Part shown: positions 23,624-34,883 of the stretch, one piece after another | Position numbering within the stretch: position 1 is the stretch's first letter | Layout of the letters: each line of letters starts with the position of its first letter | From: Xenoacremonium recifei | Taxonomy: Eukaryota > Ascomycota > Sordariomycetes > Hypocreales > Nectriaceae | Direction: 5' to 3' | Assembly (NCBI GenBank): GCA_012184525.1 | Contig: WOFQ01000078.1 | Coordinates: forward strand, 30,520 to 94,519 | DNA: 64,000 bases | The notes under the pieces: model-generated | What the model saw: the letters and a program-made list of their open reading frames with translations, nothing else | What the model was told of the DNA's origin: nothing | Databases searched by the model: none | Made by a program: the position numbers and the translations under genes

Positions 23624-25372
23624 CTAGAATATGAAGAACCCTGTTGTGCTTTTCATGACGTCTATCAAATCCACCTTTGTTGATGTCATGTTTTGTCTCT
23701 CAATCGCAGCCTCTAGAAGTTTCCTCGTCTTCACAATGTGAGCGCCCCAACATTCTGCCTTTCTGAAAGCTGAGATAGCCCATGCTTGATATATCGGATC
23801 CTGTGTCTTAATGCCAGCAATGAGAATCTGCGTCGGCCAAATACCCTGGGGCGAGTTGGGAGTGGCTGTTTCAACCCTTTGGCATAGGCGTATGATGCGA
23901 TTGGCGCATTCTTCAGATGACAGCATTTGGTCGCCGGGGGAAGTTGGGCCTAGGTGGTGATCGTGGTATTGGATTATTGTGGTGTAGTAGCCAGCGAGAA
24001 GGAGAAGACGGTTGTAATGAAGGGGATCAACCGCCGGCATAGCGGCCCGGTTTCCCAGTGCCACTCCCAAGGCAGCCCGCGAAGCAGGCGCCTTATCTCG
24101 TTCTATCTCAAATCGCAGAATTCCCAGGTTTCGGCGAATGGTAGCCCAGGCCGAGTCGTCCCTCATCTTTCCAGGACTACGGCCCAGACATTTGATCTGG
24201 CCGGCCACAGAGACATTCCGAAAGCTCAGCTTGATGCAGATTTGCATATCGCTGATCTGGCTGTCGGGGCCTTGCTTCTTCATTGTAAAACTTGTCGGGC
24301 TTCCCGAATCCTTCCATGCTGAGGAGGTTTCAACTAGATCGTAAATGCGCGGATACGTTCTCAAGCATCCAAGCAGCCTACCACCCAGCCCCAAGTAAGC
24401 AGCTTGACTATCGCGGGCACTCATCCACACCAGAATGATTGACCCAATGGGCCCAATACGATGCATTGAGCTTTCTGGGTCTTCTCCTCGAAATTCCGTG
24501 CCAGCTACCTCAGCTGCCAAGTCAATCAACTCGCAAAATCCCTCCACACCTTCAGCAAGTATCAGTTGATACTGCATAAGGAACCATATGGTAGCAAGCA
24601 GGTAGTTAGGGTCTATTCTCCTACCTAAATCCTCAATCAGCCCAGAAAATGCTCTCTCGTATCGCTGCTTGGCATTATGGTTACTTCTCTTCTGGATATG
24701 GGCAAGGTGTAACGCTGACCATGCTAGCATAGCATCAAAGAGACTTCTGTGAAAGAGCGCCATATTGATAAGGATGTGATTGTACAAGTTGTCTTCTTGG
24801 ACCCAATTGCGGAGGATGCAGAAGCGTACCATTGTCGTAGTAAAATGGCGGAGGACCTCCCTGTCCTCAAGCTGGACCGTTACGTTTTGGTGAACAGTAA
24901 TTTGGTTTAGTGGAGCATTCGTGGTCTCGCTCAGTGACGGGGATGATTGTGGCGCAGTTTGGTAATCATCGTCAAAGATTCGGCCTTGTTCTTCGCTCAG
25001 ATGCTCAAAGTAGTTGGCGTTGAGCAATCCCTCGCCCATTGAAGACCACCAAGCCATGGAATCATCATATGAGGTTGAGGGGGCATCGCTCGTTCCAAAT
25101 GAGGCGTTTGGGTTAGATAGTCTAGAAGCTTCAGGATTCAACCCCGAGCCTGAAGAAGAGTTGCTTTGCGCGTCACTTGGGAGCACTCGACTGTACTTCT
25201 GCAGAATGAATGCCGCCGTCGAATCCCGGGAGTATGAACACGCCAAACCGAGCCGCCGACAGGCTTTGCATGTGGGATGCTGCTCATCGCAGCGGACCTT
25301 TCTTTGGCGACAGGTCAAGCAGCCAGTTTTTGACCTTTTTTTACGTGCGCTGTTGGTTTGTTGGCGAACCAT
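23624..25372 (-). CDS. Zn2Cys6 transcription factor
   Basis: A 582-residue regulator readable as one open frame from ATG at 25372. The zinc cluster is at the extreme N terminus: KKRSKTGCLTCRQRKVRCDEQHPTCKACRRLGLACSY (residues about 10-47), with all six cysteines. A Ser/Pro-rich linker follows and then the Fungal_trans_2 domain (VLRHFTTTMVRFCILRNWVQEDNLYNHILINMALFHRSLFDAMLAWSALHLA). A less conserved piece around 24240-24310 could hide an in-frame intron. It converges on the Dal5-type permease and may regulate it, which is inference from proximity only. Confidence 0.92.
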   Translation of the reverse strand: MVRQQTNSARKKRSKTGCLTCRQRKVRCDEQHPTCKACRRLGLACSYSRDSTAAFILQKYSRVLPSDAQSNSSSGSGLNPEASRLSNPNASFGTSDAPSTSYDDSMAWWSSMGEGLLNANYFEHLSEEQGRIFDDDYQTAPQSSPSLSETTNAPLNQITVHQNVTVQLEDREVLRHFTTTMVRFCILRNWVQEDNLYNHILINMALFHRSLFDAMLAWSALHLAHIQKRSNHNAKQRYERAFSGLIEDLGRRIDPNYLLATIWFLMQYQLILAEGVEGFCELIDLAAEVAGTEFRGEDPESSMHRIGPIGSIILVWMSARDSQAAYLGLGGRLLGCLRTYPRIYDLVETSSAWKDSGSPTSFTMKKQGPDSQISDMQICIKLSFRNVSVAGQIKCLGRSPGKMRDDSAWATIRRNLGILRFEIERDKAPASRAALGVALGNRAAMPAVDPLHYNRLLLLAGYYTTIIQYHDHHLGPTSPGDQMLSSEECANRIIRLCQRVETATPNSPQGIWPTQILIAGIKTQDPIYQAWAISAFRKAECWGAHIVKTRKLLEAAIERQNMTSTKVDLIDVMKSTTGFFIF

Positions 25373-25926
25373 GATTGATCAAGTGTGAACCGCAGAAATA
25401 GAATGAGGGGGTGTTGCCGGAAAAGATACTCCTTATCTGCAATACGTTGCCTGTCGCTGGAGTCATGGTTAGATTGGGCATAGAGCGATTGAGACCCGAG
25501 CAGCTAACTATCCCTTAGACAGCAATACACGCGAGTCAATCAACACTAACACTCCAAGGCTTATCTGCAACGTGGTTCCCGCAAGGAGGACATCGCCCGA
25601 TCTTCGTTTATCTACTCCGTACTTTTTTACTCGATCATCATGCACGGGTTTGGTCTTGGTGTCGACAATTTGGAGCGCGAATATTGTAGTTGAGGAGAAG
25701 TCTTTGAATCGAGAACAGGAATAATAGTGCGACTTGTCTCAGACTCTTCCAGGATTCCAGATAGATGTAGGGTCTTGTTCAATATTTCTTGTATTCACAA
25801 TGATTCAGGACATGTATTCAGAAAGATGGAATCCAAATCAAAATGGATCGCGAAATTAGTTTCTCCTCAAGCTCCTTGTCAATAGAGCAATTACTATACA
25901 CAAAATCGAGTGTAGGTAATACCGGC
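25373..25926. other. Intergenic region
   Basis: Upstream of the Zn2Cys6 regulator and downstream of the amidase. No gene or distinctive site was recognised. Confidence 0.5.
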
Positions 25927-27404
25927 TTAATTGTCAACGTTTTCTCTCCTCCATCCTCCCTTTTCCTCAAATATCCGCCCCACGACTTTAGCTACCTTTA
26001 GTAGATGCCTGTCATGATATCGCGCTGTAACGAGCGAGAGACCAATGGGCAAGCCAGATTGTCCCTTGAACCCTGGCAGGTTGACAACAGGTGTATGAAG
26101 TGCCTGCACCTATTAGTTATCGATACCATTTCCGAAATGTCGCAAAACTCACAGTCCACATTCCGTTGAAGGCTGAGCTGCCTGTAAATTCAATACCCTC
26201 TGGCGCCTCATCCAACGCACTGGGTGTCAGAATGGCGGTATAATCCAGAGCGATCTTGTCAATCTTAGGCCTGAGGCATGCAATTCCGTCAAAAGCTTTC
26301 ACATGCTCTGCTCGGGAGATGTGACGTTTATTCTCGACGTGGCCGATCAAGAATTCGTCGAGCATGCCTCTATCACTACGGTATTCAGACAAAAAGGACG
26401 TCCGTCCTTCTGCGGTCAACCAGATACTATGCCACTCAGATAAACGATGAAATTCGGTAGGCAGCTCGATCTCATCAACCTGTGCTCCGTTATCTCGTAG
26501 GAGCTGAGCCCCCGCTTCCATGGCTTGAATTGTACCTGGACCAGCTTGGGGCCAAATAGCAGTTTTAATAGCAGCAAATCTTTTGCCCTCAATACTAGAA
26601 TACTCTAAGGCAGGTTCGTCATCCTGTACATTGAATACGTCAAGCATTAGCTCTAGATCTTCGACACTACGTGCATAGACTCCAAGTGTATCGAAGAGCA
26701 GGGAGTAAATTTTTACACCTTCACGACTGATCGTGTTCCAGGTTGGTTTAATTCCGTATATGCCGTTGAAGGATGCGGGGCGAATCGTGCTGCCACCGGT
26801 CTGAGTAGCAAGAGCTATTGGAGCTTGGAAGTCCCCAACTGCTGCGCCAGAACCTGATGATGAGCCCCCCGGTGTTCGCTTAGGATCGTGCGGGTTGCAG
26901 GTTTTAGGGCCTCTATTGGTCGCCGCGAACTCAGCGGTAGTAGTTTTACCTAATGAAAAAACTTTGTTATTACACAGTCTTGAGGTGTATTGTAGTTTCC
27001 TACCCAATATTAAAGCCCCGGCGTTGCGCAGTAAAGAGACACAGGCGGCATCAACTGGCACATTATTGTTGCTGTATATCGCAGAATTATACTGCGTAGG
27101 CATATCTTCTCTCAAGTTAGTGGTCAAATCACAGGTCATCCATGATAAGCTCACCTTGCGTTAAAATGATATCCTTGATTGCGACCGCAACGCCGTGTAG
27201 GGAACCACGCTGATTAGGTGGAACCTGGTCGAGCTTCTTGGCCTGTGCAATGACATACTCTTCATCGAGATGAGCCCAAGCCTTTACGCTATCATCACGC
27301 TCTTTGATGCGTTGCAATAATGAAAGGGCGTAAGTCTCAATAGTAAGACTGCCATCTTTGAACCTCGCTGAGGCTTCAGTTGCGGTAAGAGTATAAGCCG
27401 CCAT
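25927..27404 (-). CDS. Amidase (amidase signature family)
   Basis: A hydrolase of the Ser-cisSer-Lys amidase signature family, releasing ammonia or an amine from an amide. The start at 27404 (MAAYTLTATEASARFKDGSL) is preferred over one nine codons upstream because it matches the usual family beginning. Catalytic Lys is in LHGVAVAIKDIIL (about residue 85). After splicing at about 27125-27165 and 26945-27010, TTTAEFAATNRGPKTCNPHDPKRTPGGSSSGSGAAV carries the GGSSSGS segment, and TQTGGSTIRPASFNGIYGIKPTW carries the nucleophilic Ser. The last exon (LHTPVVNLPGFKGQSGLPIGLSLV) follows an intron at about 26100-26155. It heads the 26-40 kb nitrogen cluster and is followed on the same strand by the 2OG oxygenase's 3' end. 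The substrate is unknown. Confidence 0.92.
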
Positions 27405-27872
27405 CTCAAAGGGAACTGCAATCAGTAACAAAGATTGAATATCTCAAAGTTCTTTCTGCAGGACTAGTTCGAGATTTGGCAATCGAATATCATAGATATT
27501 TGAGTGCTAATAATGCAATTGTTCAATTCTATCAGCGGGGATGTCCATCTGGCGTCTTGGCGTGATAAGGATTGACGGGGAGTTAGGTCAATGCTATCAA
27601 GGAACCACAGACTCTTATCGAGCCGAGCTTACCGACACATCGCTTATTTTGAAAAGAAAGGTCGATAAATCCAATGAATCAAGCTGTTCCGGAAGACGAA
27701 CATCGGGGTGTATATGATCAAGCTAGGCTCAACGCAAATACCCTTACATATAGATGCTAAACTCCAGTGCTTACGTGTGTTAAATATTACTGGTACTTTC
27801 TCTTAGAGACAGGTCCCCGTTTACATGTAGCTCTATTTCCTGCGCAGATTCCCGTAGCTACCTGTGGCTCTA
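27405..27872. promoter_or_regulatory. Amidase promoter with GATA sites
   Basis: Upstream of the amidase, downstream of the 2OG oxygenase. HGATAR-type sites are at 27563-27568, 27615-27620 (reverse) and 27663-27668. Otherwise nothing recognised. Confidence 0.35.
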
Positions 27873-29192
27873 TCAGGCCGCAACATCCACCCGATACTTC
27901 TTCCTTTCCATACCTTGCTTTCTCTGTTTTTCAAGACGTCTACGGTAATACTGCCCATTGTCCAATTAGTTGAGGGGGTCTTTTGACGGACTAAGAGATG
28001 CTGGCCTACCTCTGCGACTGTCACAGGTTCATATGCCGCGCCTCCTTGCTCCGAGATAAAATTCGGAAGGACCTAGAGCAATTTTCAGCTACTTGAAACC
28101 AGATATAACGTGAAAGAGGAACCCTACTTCAACTATTGAATCAAGGTTGAAAGAACAGAACCAAGGCATTGAGTATCTTTCCTTGCCTGTTTTATTCGCC
28201 ACTCGGTGAACGGTGGAAAGGAATTTCTTATTGGTGAGGCGCATAAGAAAGTCGCCAACATTTATGACAAAGGTTCCCGGTATGGGAGGGGCAGCAACCC
28301 ACTGGGCGTTGGCGTTGAGGACTTCCAAGCCGCCAACGTCGTCCTGCAACAACATGGTGAAGCCTAGAATAACTTGTCAAACTCTTGGATAAACACCAAG
28401 CTTTATTTCACTCACAAACAAAGTCAGTATGCGCCCCTATCCCTGTCTCATCCTCGCTGTCAGGATCCTGGGGAGGATAGTGAATCATCTTGCACGAAGC
28501 AAGCGGATGAGTGACCTTGCTGTCGAAAAAATGCTCGTCCAACCCGAGCCCCAGAGAGAACATCTGAACCATCTTGCGCATTAAGATGATCATTTTTCTA
28601 TCATAGTTGATGCAAGCTTCCTTGAACGAGGGGTCATCCACAGGCCAAAGGTTTTCGTGGAGGAGCGCTCGTTGTTCTGCGGTAAGACTCGGTGGATCGG
28701 GTTCACATGAAGGGTCGTAGTTGTGGAGGAAAGATTCCTTCCGGTCTTGAACACGTTAACTTCTGATGCTCTCCACTTTATATGGTCATAAGTACCTCCT
28801 TTTGGCTTGTTTGGGTCCACGTTCGCCCCGTGAACCGGCTCATAGCCCCTCATGTCTTTGCTTTTGTAAATGTGCTCCCGCATTTTGACGTCCAGTGGCC
28901 TGTCAAAGTACTCCCGAGCGGCCTCCATGGTTTTGTCCATTGCACTTTGAGTAATGCCGTGATTTTTTATATAGAAGAAGCCGACCTCCTGGCAGGCTTT
29001 TGCAATCTCTTGGGCCACACTCAACCGGGACTCGTAATCGTCGCTGAAACTTCCAGCCATGTCAATGATTGGGATCTCGTCGAACGTGGGTTTAGCCTTG
29101 TCGCCCGTGAGAACGAGTCGTTTGTGGCCCCAGGACCCGTCGTGGCTGAATTCGACATATTCGAGTTCTTCGCTGGTCGTTGACGGCGCCAT
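27873..29192 (-). CDS. 2-oxoglutarate/Fe(II) oxygenase (isopenicillin N synthase-like)
   Basis: A non-haem iron dioxygenase with N-terminal DIOX_N and C-terminal 2OG-FeII_Oxy domains. Exon 1 (ATG 29192) includes FDEIPIIDMAG and ACQEVGFFYIKNHGI. An intron near 28739-28788 leads to DRKESFLHNYDPSCEPDP and the helical core. The iron triad is HTD in GIGAHTDF (end of exon at about 28415) and H in LSTVHRVAN; the 2-oxoglutarate RxS is RYS in KERYSMPWF. Two small last exons (LPNFISEQGGAAYEPVTVAE, then YYRRRLEKQRKQGMERKKY) end at a TGA at 27873-27875. All active-site residues are present. It diverges from the deacetylase across a GATA-rich promoter. The hydroxylation or desaturation substrate is unknown. 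Confidence 0.93.
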
Positions 29193-29624
29193 CGTTCTGT
29201 TAACTTTGGACAGGTTGATAAGATTAGGCTTTTTTGGAACAGCTCTCTATGAAGACTTATCCACGAAGAGGATAAAGAAGTCCACTAACTCTTTTTAAGA
29301 CCACTGAATGTCACATCTGCTCTTTAAGATCCTGGGCCCTACGACCTACGACACAGGGGTGATCATCCTTGAGAGAAGTAGCGAGATAAGCAACCAAGAT
29401 AATCGCTTTGCCGAAGAGTTATGTCGGCTATTTAGCGCGGTCGGCAAGAAGCGACTATCTATTCTTAGACGGAGCGTCTTTTAGATAAGATAACATCGCT
29501 CGACTATCAGATCCTGATTCAAAGCCTGGCGATACAGGAAGAGGGAGAGTAACAATCGTCTACTCATCTCATTTTCTCCTCTTACTGCGACACCCTCAGA
29601 AGTCTCTGAAATCAGCGTAGCAAA
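29193..29624. promoter_or_regulatory. Divergent oxygenase/deacetylase promoter, GATA-rich
   Basis: A 432-base shared promoter. HGATAR matches are at 29216-29221, 29384-29389, 29397-29402, 29483-29488 and 29488-29493, five where one or two are expected, with the last two overlapping in AGATAAGATAAC. A further non-consensus CTTATC lies at 29256-29261. This points to AreA-type nitrogen derepression of both genes (inference from established HGATAR specificity). Confidence 0.5.
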
Positions 29625-30744
29625 ATGAAGACAGAAGTATTCGTTAATCAAGACCCGCTGAAGGAAACCAAATACGACTTTCCTCGTGATCACGTCGGGT
29701 TTGGACGTCAACCACCGGATCCAGCGTGGCCAAATAATGCCAAGATCGCCGTTTCTTTCGTGATCAACTATGAGGAAGGTGCTGAACGGACAGTATTAAA
29801 TGGAGATGCCCAATCGGAGAATATGCTCTGGGAACAGGCCCATATTGCCCCAAGGGTAGGCGAGCGAGCAGTCAATGTCGAGAGTGACTATGATTATGGC
29901 TCCCGGAGAGGAGTGTGGCGTCTTTTGAACATCTTAGAGGACAAAGGATTTACTGCTACCATTTATGCGGTGGGTATGGCTCTGGAAAAGAACCCGCCCG
30001 TTGTGAAAGCCTTCTTAGACGGTGGACATGAAATTGCATCGCATGGCTACCGGTAAGAGTGCCATTTTAACACTGCCTTTAATCAGGGCAACTCGTCTGC
30101 TAATAAACATGATTCAGGTGGATAGACTATCACACTGTTGGGCCCGAAACGGAGAAGGCATTAGTCCATCGCCAGATGCAATGTCTCAAAGACCTCACTG
30201 GCCAGTATCCAGTGGGATGGTATTACGGCCGCATTTCACCCTACTCTAGGGCTCTTATTCACGAGGTGCATAAGGAATTAGGAGCCGAGTTACTTTGGGA
30301 GGCAGATACTTATGCCGACGACTTGCCATACTGGGTTGATGTGCCAGCGGAAAAAGATTCCGAGTCACCTCGAGGCATGCTCATGATCCCCTACAGGTAT
30401 GTCACAAACCCTCGAATTTCCGACGAAGCTGACATTCATTCTCAAGTTATGATTGCAACGACCTCAAGTATTGTGCTCCGCATGGCTGGGGTTCGGTGGG
30501 GGCCTTCACAGAGTATTTGAGGAATACTTTTGACACTCTGTATGCCGAAGGTGAAAAGGGGAGTCCGGGAATGATGACAGTGGCCCTCCATTGCCGCATC
30601 AGCGGCAAACCAGGCAGAGCTGCTGCACTGAAAGAGTTCGTTGACTATATTTCAGAAAAGGAAGGGGTCTGGGTAGCGCCGAGGAAGGACATTGCCCTTC
30701 ATTTTAGGGAAAGGTTTCCCTACAAGAAAGGTTGTCTTATATAG
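29625..30744 (+). CDS. Polysaccharide-deacetylase fold hydrolase, PuuE allantoinase-like
   Basis: A NodB-homology protein of the branch that includes bacterial PuuE (cofactor-independent allantoinase) and related amidohydrolases. The ATG at 29625 begins a short leader, then YDFPRDHVGFGRQPPDPAWPNNAKIAVSFVINYEEGAE, the PuuE signature opening (RDxxGYGxxPPxxxWPxxArxAvqfvlNYEEG). GHEIASHGYR is spliced to WIDYHTVGPE (intron about 30053-30117). GQYPVGWYYGRISPYSR follows, then an intron at 30398-30451 before YDCNDLKYCAPHGW. The tail reads MTVALHCRISGKPGRAAALKEFVDYI. There is no signal peptide, arguing for an intracellular hydrolase rather than a cell-wall chitin deacetylase. Ring opening of allantoin or a related cyclic ureide/amide fits the cluster but is inferred. 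Confidence 0.88.
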
Positions 30745-31312
30745 TAGCGGAGGTAATGCCATGTCCTAGTGGAGATGCGTCATATTAAGCAAAATGGACA
30801 TGCGTTTCTCATGGCCTTCGCAAGGTTCAAGGAAGGTCCCAATTACGGAACGAAGTGGGTGGCATTTTAGCAGGCAATGACAATATTCGCCGGCGGTCGG
30901 ATATTCTAGAAGCCCCGGCATTCTCATAGTTTCTGTACACAGTGCATTATCTTGTCCTATAAACGCCCTATCAAATACCTGATCACACTTATCGTATCAC
31001 TAGTCTAAAATATAAGTTAATCTTTTGCTGGTGGACCTTCTTGGTCGAGACTTTGCTCCGGCAATTGCCCGGCCGGTCATTTGACAAAGAGTATGTCCGC
31101 TTTCACGATCCAAAAGCCTCGATTCATACCCTCTTCCAAGCCCGTTTAGGACGCCTTCGGAAGAAACATGATGACGAAATGAAAAAGAAAGTCGTGAACA
31201 GGACCAACTTTGAGATTCTTCAAGCAAGTTTTACTCTCTATGAAGAATCTAAATCCACTACTCTCTCGGTGCTAAAAGCCGCGACAGCTTTTTTCGACAA
31301 CGCGACCTCAAC
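30745..31312 (+). promoter_or_regulatory. Racemase upstream region with CCGGC motifs
   Basis: Contains CCGGCAATTGCC at 31058-31069 directly followed by CGGCCGGTCATTT, and on the reverse strand CCGGCGAATATTG at 30882-30894. Both resemble the CCGGC-AAWTT motif repeated in the permease/regulator and reductase-RidA promoters. Open frames in other phases here (31041-31412) look like chance. Confidence 0.4.
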
Positions 31313-32401
31313 ATGCTCCATGCAAAACTCACACGACTTCAGCAGCTGCTATCTGAGCGGCGCGGAATCGAAGTCATCGATTCACATACATGCGGGCAAC
31401 CTACCCGGGTGATCCTAAGCGGCACAGGTCTCGGCGATGGAATGACGCCGACTGAGGGTCGTGAATATCTGAAGAACGAGGCAGACTGGGTGAGGCGACT
31501 GGCCATTCTGGAACCTCGAGGCCATAGATCCATGTTTGGGGCAGCAATCATCTACCCATCGAAGCCTGAAGATCCATATGGCGTCGTCTTCATGGATGTT
31601 GAAAAGTATCCAGATATGTGTGGTCATGCTACCATTGGAGCTGCCACGACCCTCGTTGAGCTTGGTCTTGTCGGGCCCTTGTCTAACGGGAGCCTTGGAT
31701 GCAAAGAGTCCAATCGCAAGTTCATTTTTCGACTGAACACCCCGGCAGGCGAGTTGGAACTCGAGGCAACTATCAAAAATGGCCATTGTCATGCTGTCGC
31801 TTTTCAGACACCTCTGGCGTATTATGTTGGCTCTGAAGAGTTCACACTTGCCAGTGGTAGGAAGGCCCGTGTAGATGTGGCATGGGGTGGCCAGTACTAT
31901 GCCTTTCTTCCTTCAGATGCTGTGGATCTGGAAATTGTCCCTAACAGCATCGATCAGCTCATTGCCGCAGCTACCCTAGTGCGAGCACTCCTCGCAGAAA
32001 GATTCAAGACACTTGATGCTCGTACAGGCAATGTTCCACTAATTGGAAACATAGTGTGGACGTCAAGGCCCCGGGGAGGGGAAGCACACTCTCGCAATGT
32101 ACCCATATCTAACAGCAGCTCTTTTGACCGTTCGCCATGTGGAACAGCTACCTGTGCGAGAATGGCCGTTCTACATGCCCGAAATGAGCTTGCTGTAGGG
32201 GAAGAGTTCATTAATGAGAGCATCTTGGGCACGCTTTACTATGGCCTTGTCATTTCTGATACCAGCCAGGACGCCTCTCATAGCATTACCCCACGTGTTC
32301 AAGGTAGTGCATGGATAACAGCCTCGAGTCACTTGACTGTAGACCCAACCGATGCGCTGGCGAGGGGATATCTCATCGGCGGAGGAGCAGCGGTTCAATA
32401 G
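31313..32401 (+). CDS. Proline racemase / hydroxyproline 2-epimerase family
   Basis: A 362-residue intronless member of the proline racemase superfamily. Both catalytic cysteines are present: the first in YPDMCGHATIGAATTLVE (about residue 104) and the second in FDRSPCGTATCARMAVLHA (about residue 275). The Cys/Cys pair indicates a racemase/epimerase (proline or trans-4-hydroxyproline); trans-3-hydroxyproline dehydratases replace one Cys by Thr or Ser. Other family blocks are IEVIDSHTCGQPTRVI, RGHRSMFGA and GNVPLIGNIVWTSRP. The start at 31313 gives the expected N terminus. In Hyp catabolism the D-epimer is oxidised and the product deaminated; the adjacent permease, regulator and RidA fusion fit such a route, although no D-amino-acid oxidase is seen in the window. 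Confidence 0.93.
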   Translation: MLHAKLTRLQQLLSERRGIEVIDSHTCGQPTRVILSGTGLGDGMTPTEGREYLKNEADWVRRLAILEPRGHRSMFGAAIIYPSKPEDPYGVVFMDVEKYPDMCGHATIGAATTLVELGLVGPLSNGSLGCKESNRKFIFRLNTPAGELELEATIKNGHCHAVAFQTPLAYYVGSEEFTLASGRKARVDVAWGGQYYAFLPSDAVDLEIVPNSIDQLIAAATLVRALLAERFKTLDARTGNVPLIGNIVWTSRPRGGEAHSRNVPISNSSSFDRSPCGTATCARMAVLHARNELAVGEEFINESILGTLYYGLVISDTSQDASHSITPRVQGSAWITASSHLTVDPTDALARGYLIGGGAAVQ

Positions 32402-32930
32402 CTAATAAAGTCAATGTTTGTCAGGCAGCTTCCCCGAAACATAAAAGTGCGTTGTTCTATCTGATAGATATCGCAATCTATTGTAGCAAAGTTCCCTACT
32501 CTCGAAGGAAATTCGCATCTCTAGGAAATAACCCGTACTAAAAGGTGGTTGGAAGTGAGGGGGGCTTAATTTTGATCTTGCTCGTTTCCATGCCTGTACA
32601 CGGGAGTTGATAGACCAAAGATTTGACATTGCGCAACAGTCTTATGCATCTTCACCAGCTAACCTGATATGTTGACTAATGACATATAAGATATCCGCTT
32701 GACAAGATGAAGAGATTTTGAAGAGAATCTCGTCTACGATCATGCTAAAGTACGTCTTCACCTAGACGATACATAGCATATAGGAAAGAGAGATCGGGAT
32801 GCCTTCTTATTTTTTTCAAAGAGTCTACTCAGAAGTTGCAGGCTGACAGTATGGATCGCCTGAGCCAGTAACGGATGGAAAGTCGATTCAGATGGCAACA
32901 TCTTTCTTCTTCAAACATTGTGGAAGAAAA
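32402..32930. other. Convergent 3' spacer
   Basis: A 529-base spacer between the racemase and the permease stop codons. No gene, repeat or clear site was seen. Confidence 0.6.
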
Positions 32931-34883
32931 CTATACTATGCTTCGGTACCACGGCAACTTCTCGTCGAAATCCTCAGTCTCTCTCTCCGCCTCAATGATA
33001 TCAATTTCAGATAGATCCATTTCACGTAATTTGATGATCTTGCCACGGTAGAAGAATGAGGCGACACCCCAGAGGACTATAGATATTAGTATCAACGGAA
33101 GGGGGACTCAGAGGTTACAGGTATAGAGATTGACTTACAAAAGAAGATTGGAATGCCAATATAAGACACAAGGAATGAAGAGGTATTCCAATGGCCGTGT
33201 AGAAAGACTGAATAACCCGAGAACAGCGTTATAATAGACAGAATAACCAGCGTCGCCCATGTCATATACGGCTGGAACGGGCTCCGGTAAGGTAGGCCTG
33301 GGTGGCGGTTAGCACAGGGGTCCAGTCATCAAAGGGCAGAGACCACTCACGCTTTCGACTGATACCTTGCGCACGTAAAGCGTAGTAAAATCGTAAAAAG
33401 GTCACGCTAATTATGATCCACGAGATCAGGGCTGCGATTGTTGCTATATTTACAAACCAGCCGAAAGCAACAGATGAGTTGCTGCCCAAGCTCAGGTATA
33501 CAAGCGGCAAGAACGCAGCGGAAATGCCTACTGCATAATAGGGAGTGCCGAGGCGATTAGTTTTGGTCAATATTCGAGGCGCTTGACCCTGTTCTGCGAG
33601 ACCGACGAGAACTCTGGAGGCGAGGAAGACAACAGCCATGCCGCAGCTGAAAGCCGAGGTGATTAAAGCCGCGTTGATGATAGACGGGAGGACCGTAATA
33701 CCGACGCTTTCGAATGCAATGACAAAAGGACTCTGCTGAGCAGTTCCGCTCGAGTTTCCGAGATTGGGGTCGTTGTATGGTCTTTTTGTTGTCAATGAGG
33801 CTTCGAGTAGATACAAAATGGTGAACAAATCGCAACTTACACTAGAAGGCCAACGATGAAGATGCTGAGCACATAAAAGATGATGATACGCCAAAATGTC
33901 AATTTGAGCGCGTCCGGAATGAGCTTGCGGGGGTTCCGTGTCTCGGCTCCAGCCAAAGCGGTGACTTGAATGTTGCAGAAAGCATAGGCTGCAGAAATCA
34001 GGGAGCTGAAGAATCCAAGGAAGTGGCCCGTCGTCCCTGGAACAAGATATGAGTTGAAAGGGCCTGGGTGTACCCAATAGCGAAAGCCGATATAGTCTCC
34101 GCGAGGAGATCCTCCACAGTTGACGACGATACCGGCGATGATGAGACCGACAACAAGGAGAATCTTGATCATGGAGAAGAAGACCTCAGACTATAAAAAT
34201 TAGCAAGCAAGCTCCTGAGCAGAGTGCGGTTTTCTAGATCTTACCTCGCCGTACATTCGGACGCCACAAAAGTTGAGGACGACGATAACAACAATGTACA
34301 CAGTGTACCATACAGCTGGACTAACATCAGGGTGCCAAAATTCGATCAGAGTGGCGGCGGCGGACAACTCAGCAGGTCCAGTGACTGCCAGCATGTACCC
34401 TAAGCACTGGAATTAGCAGAAGGCCTCGTTACTTCGTGATCAGGCAAGAACAGAAAGCGTACAATATTGCCAACCTGTGGCAGCACCGAGTGCTGGTTGA
34501 ACAAACTTAGACGTGTGCCTAATGAATCCGCCTGTGATGGGGCTGAAACCGGAGAGTTCAGCGCATTGGAGAGCAACTGAAGCCGTTAGGAAGCTCATGA
34601 GAATGTATCCTAGCAGAGCGCCCACGGGACCAGCAATGGCCAAGGCACTCCCGGCGGCCAGGAATAGCCCCGTACCCTCAGTACCATGTCAGCTACGAAC
34701 CAAAACATCAAATGTCGAGTTACTCACGATCATGCCAGCTAGGGCAATCATGTTGACATGCCGGCGGGAAAGATCCCTTTTCATGTCCGCGGTGGGATTG
34801 ACTTCGATGACCTGGCCCATCTTCTCAGGCGAGCTGTCAGAGCCAGGCCCCGCGATGTTAGGCATGATTTTCTCCGACTGCAT
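32931..34883 (-). CDS. APC amino acid permease (YAT family)
   Basis: A fungal amino acid transporter with about 12 TM helices and eight or so exons. The ATG at 34883 begins MQSEKIMPNIAGPG; the conserved RDLSRRHVNMIALAGMI is spliced to GTGLFLAAGSALAIAGPVGALLGYI. Later blocks are GFIRHTSKFVQPALGAATGWQY, VRMYGE, FGFRYW-like YIGFRYWVHPGPF, NIQVTALAGAETRNPRKLIPDALK and SRVLVGLAEQGQAPRILTKTNRLGTPYYAV. The C terminus, recovered from small last exons, is LWGVASFFYRGKIIKLREMDLSEIDI, ending WYRSIV at 32931. It diverges from the Zn2Cys6 regulator across a promoter carrying the CCGGC motif, so import of the cluster's substrate is a reasonable inference. Confidence 0.93.
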
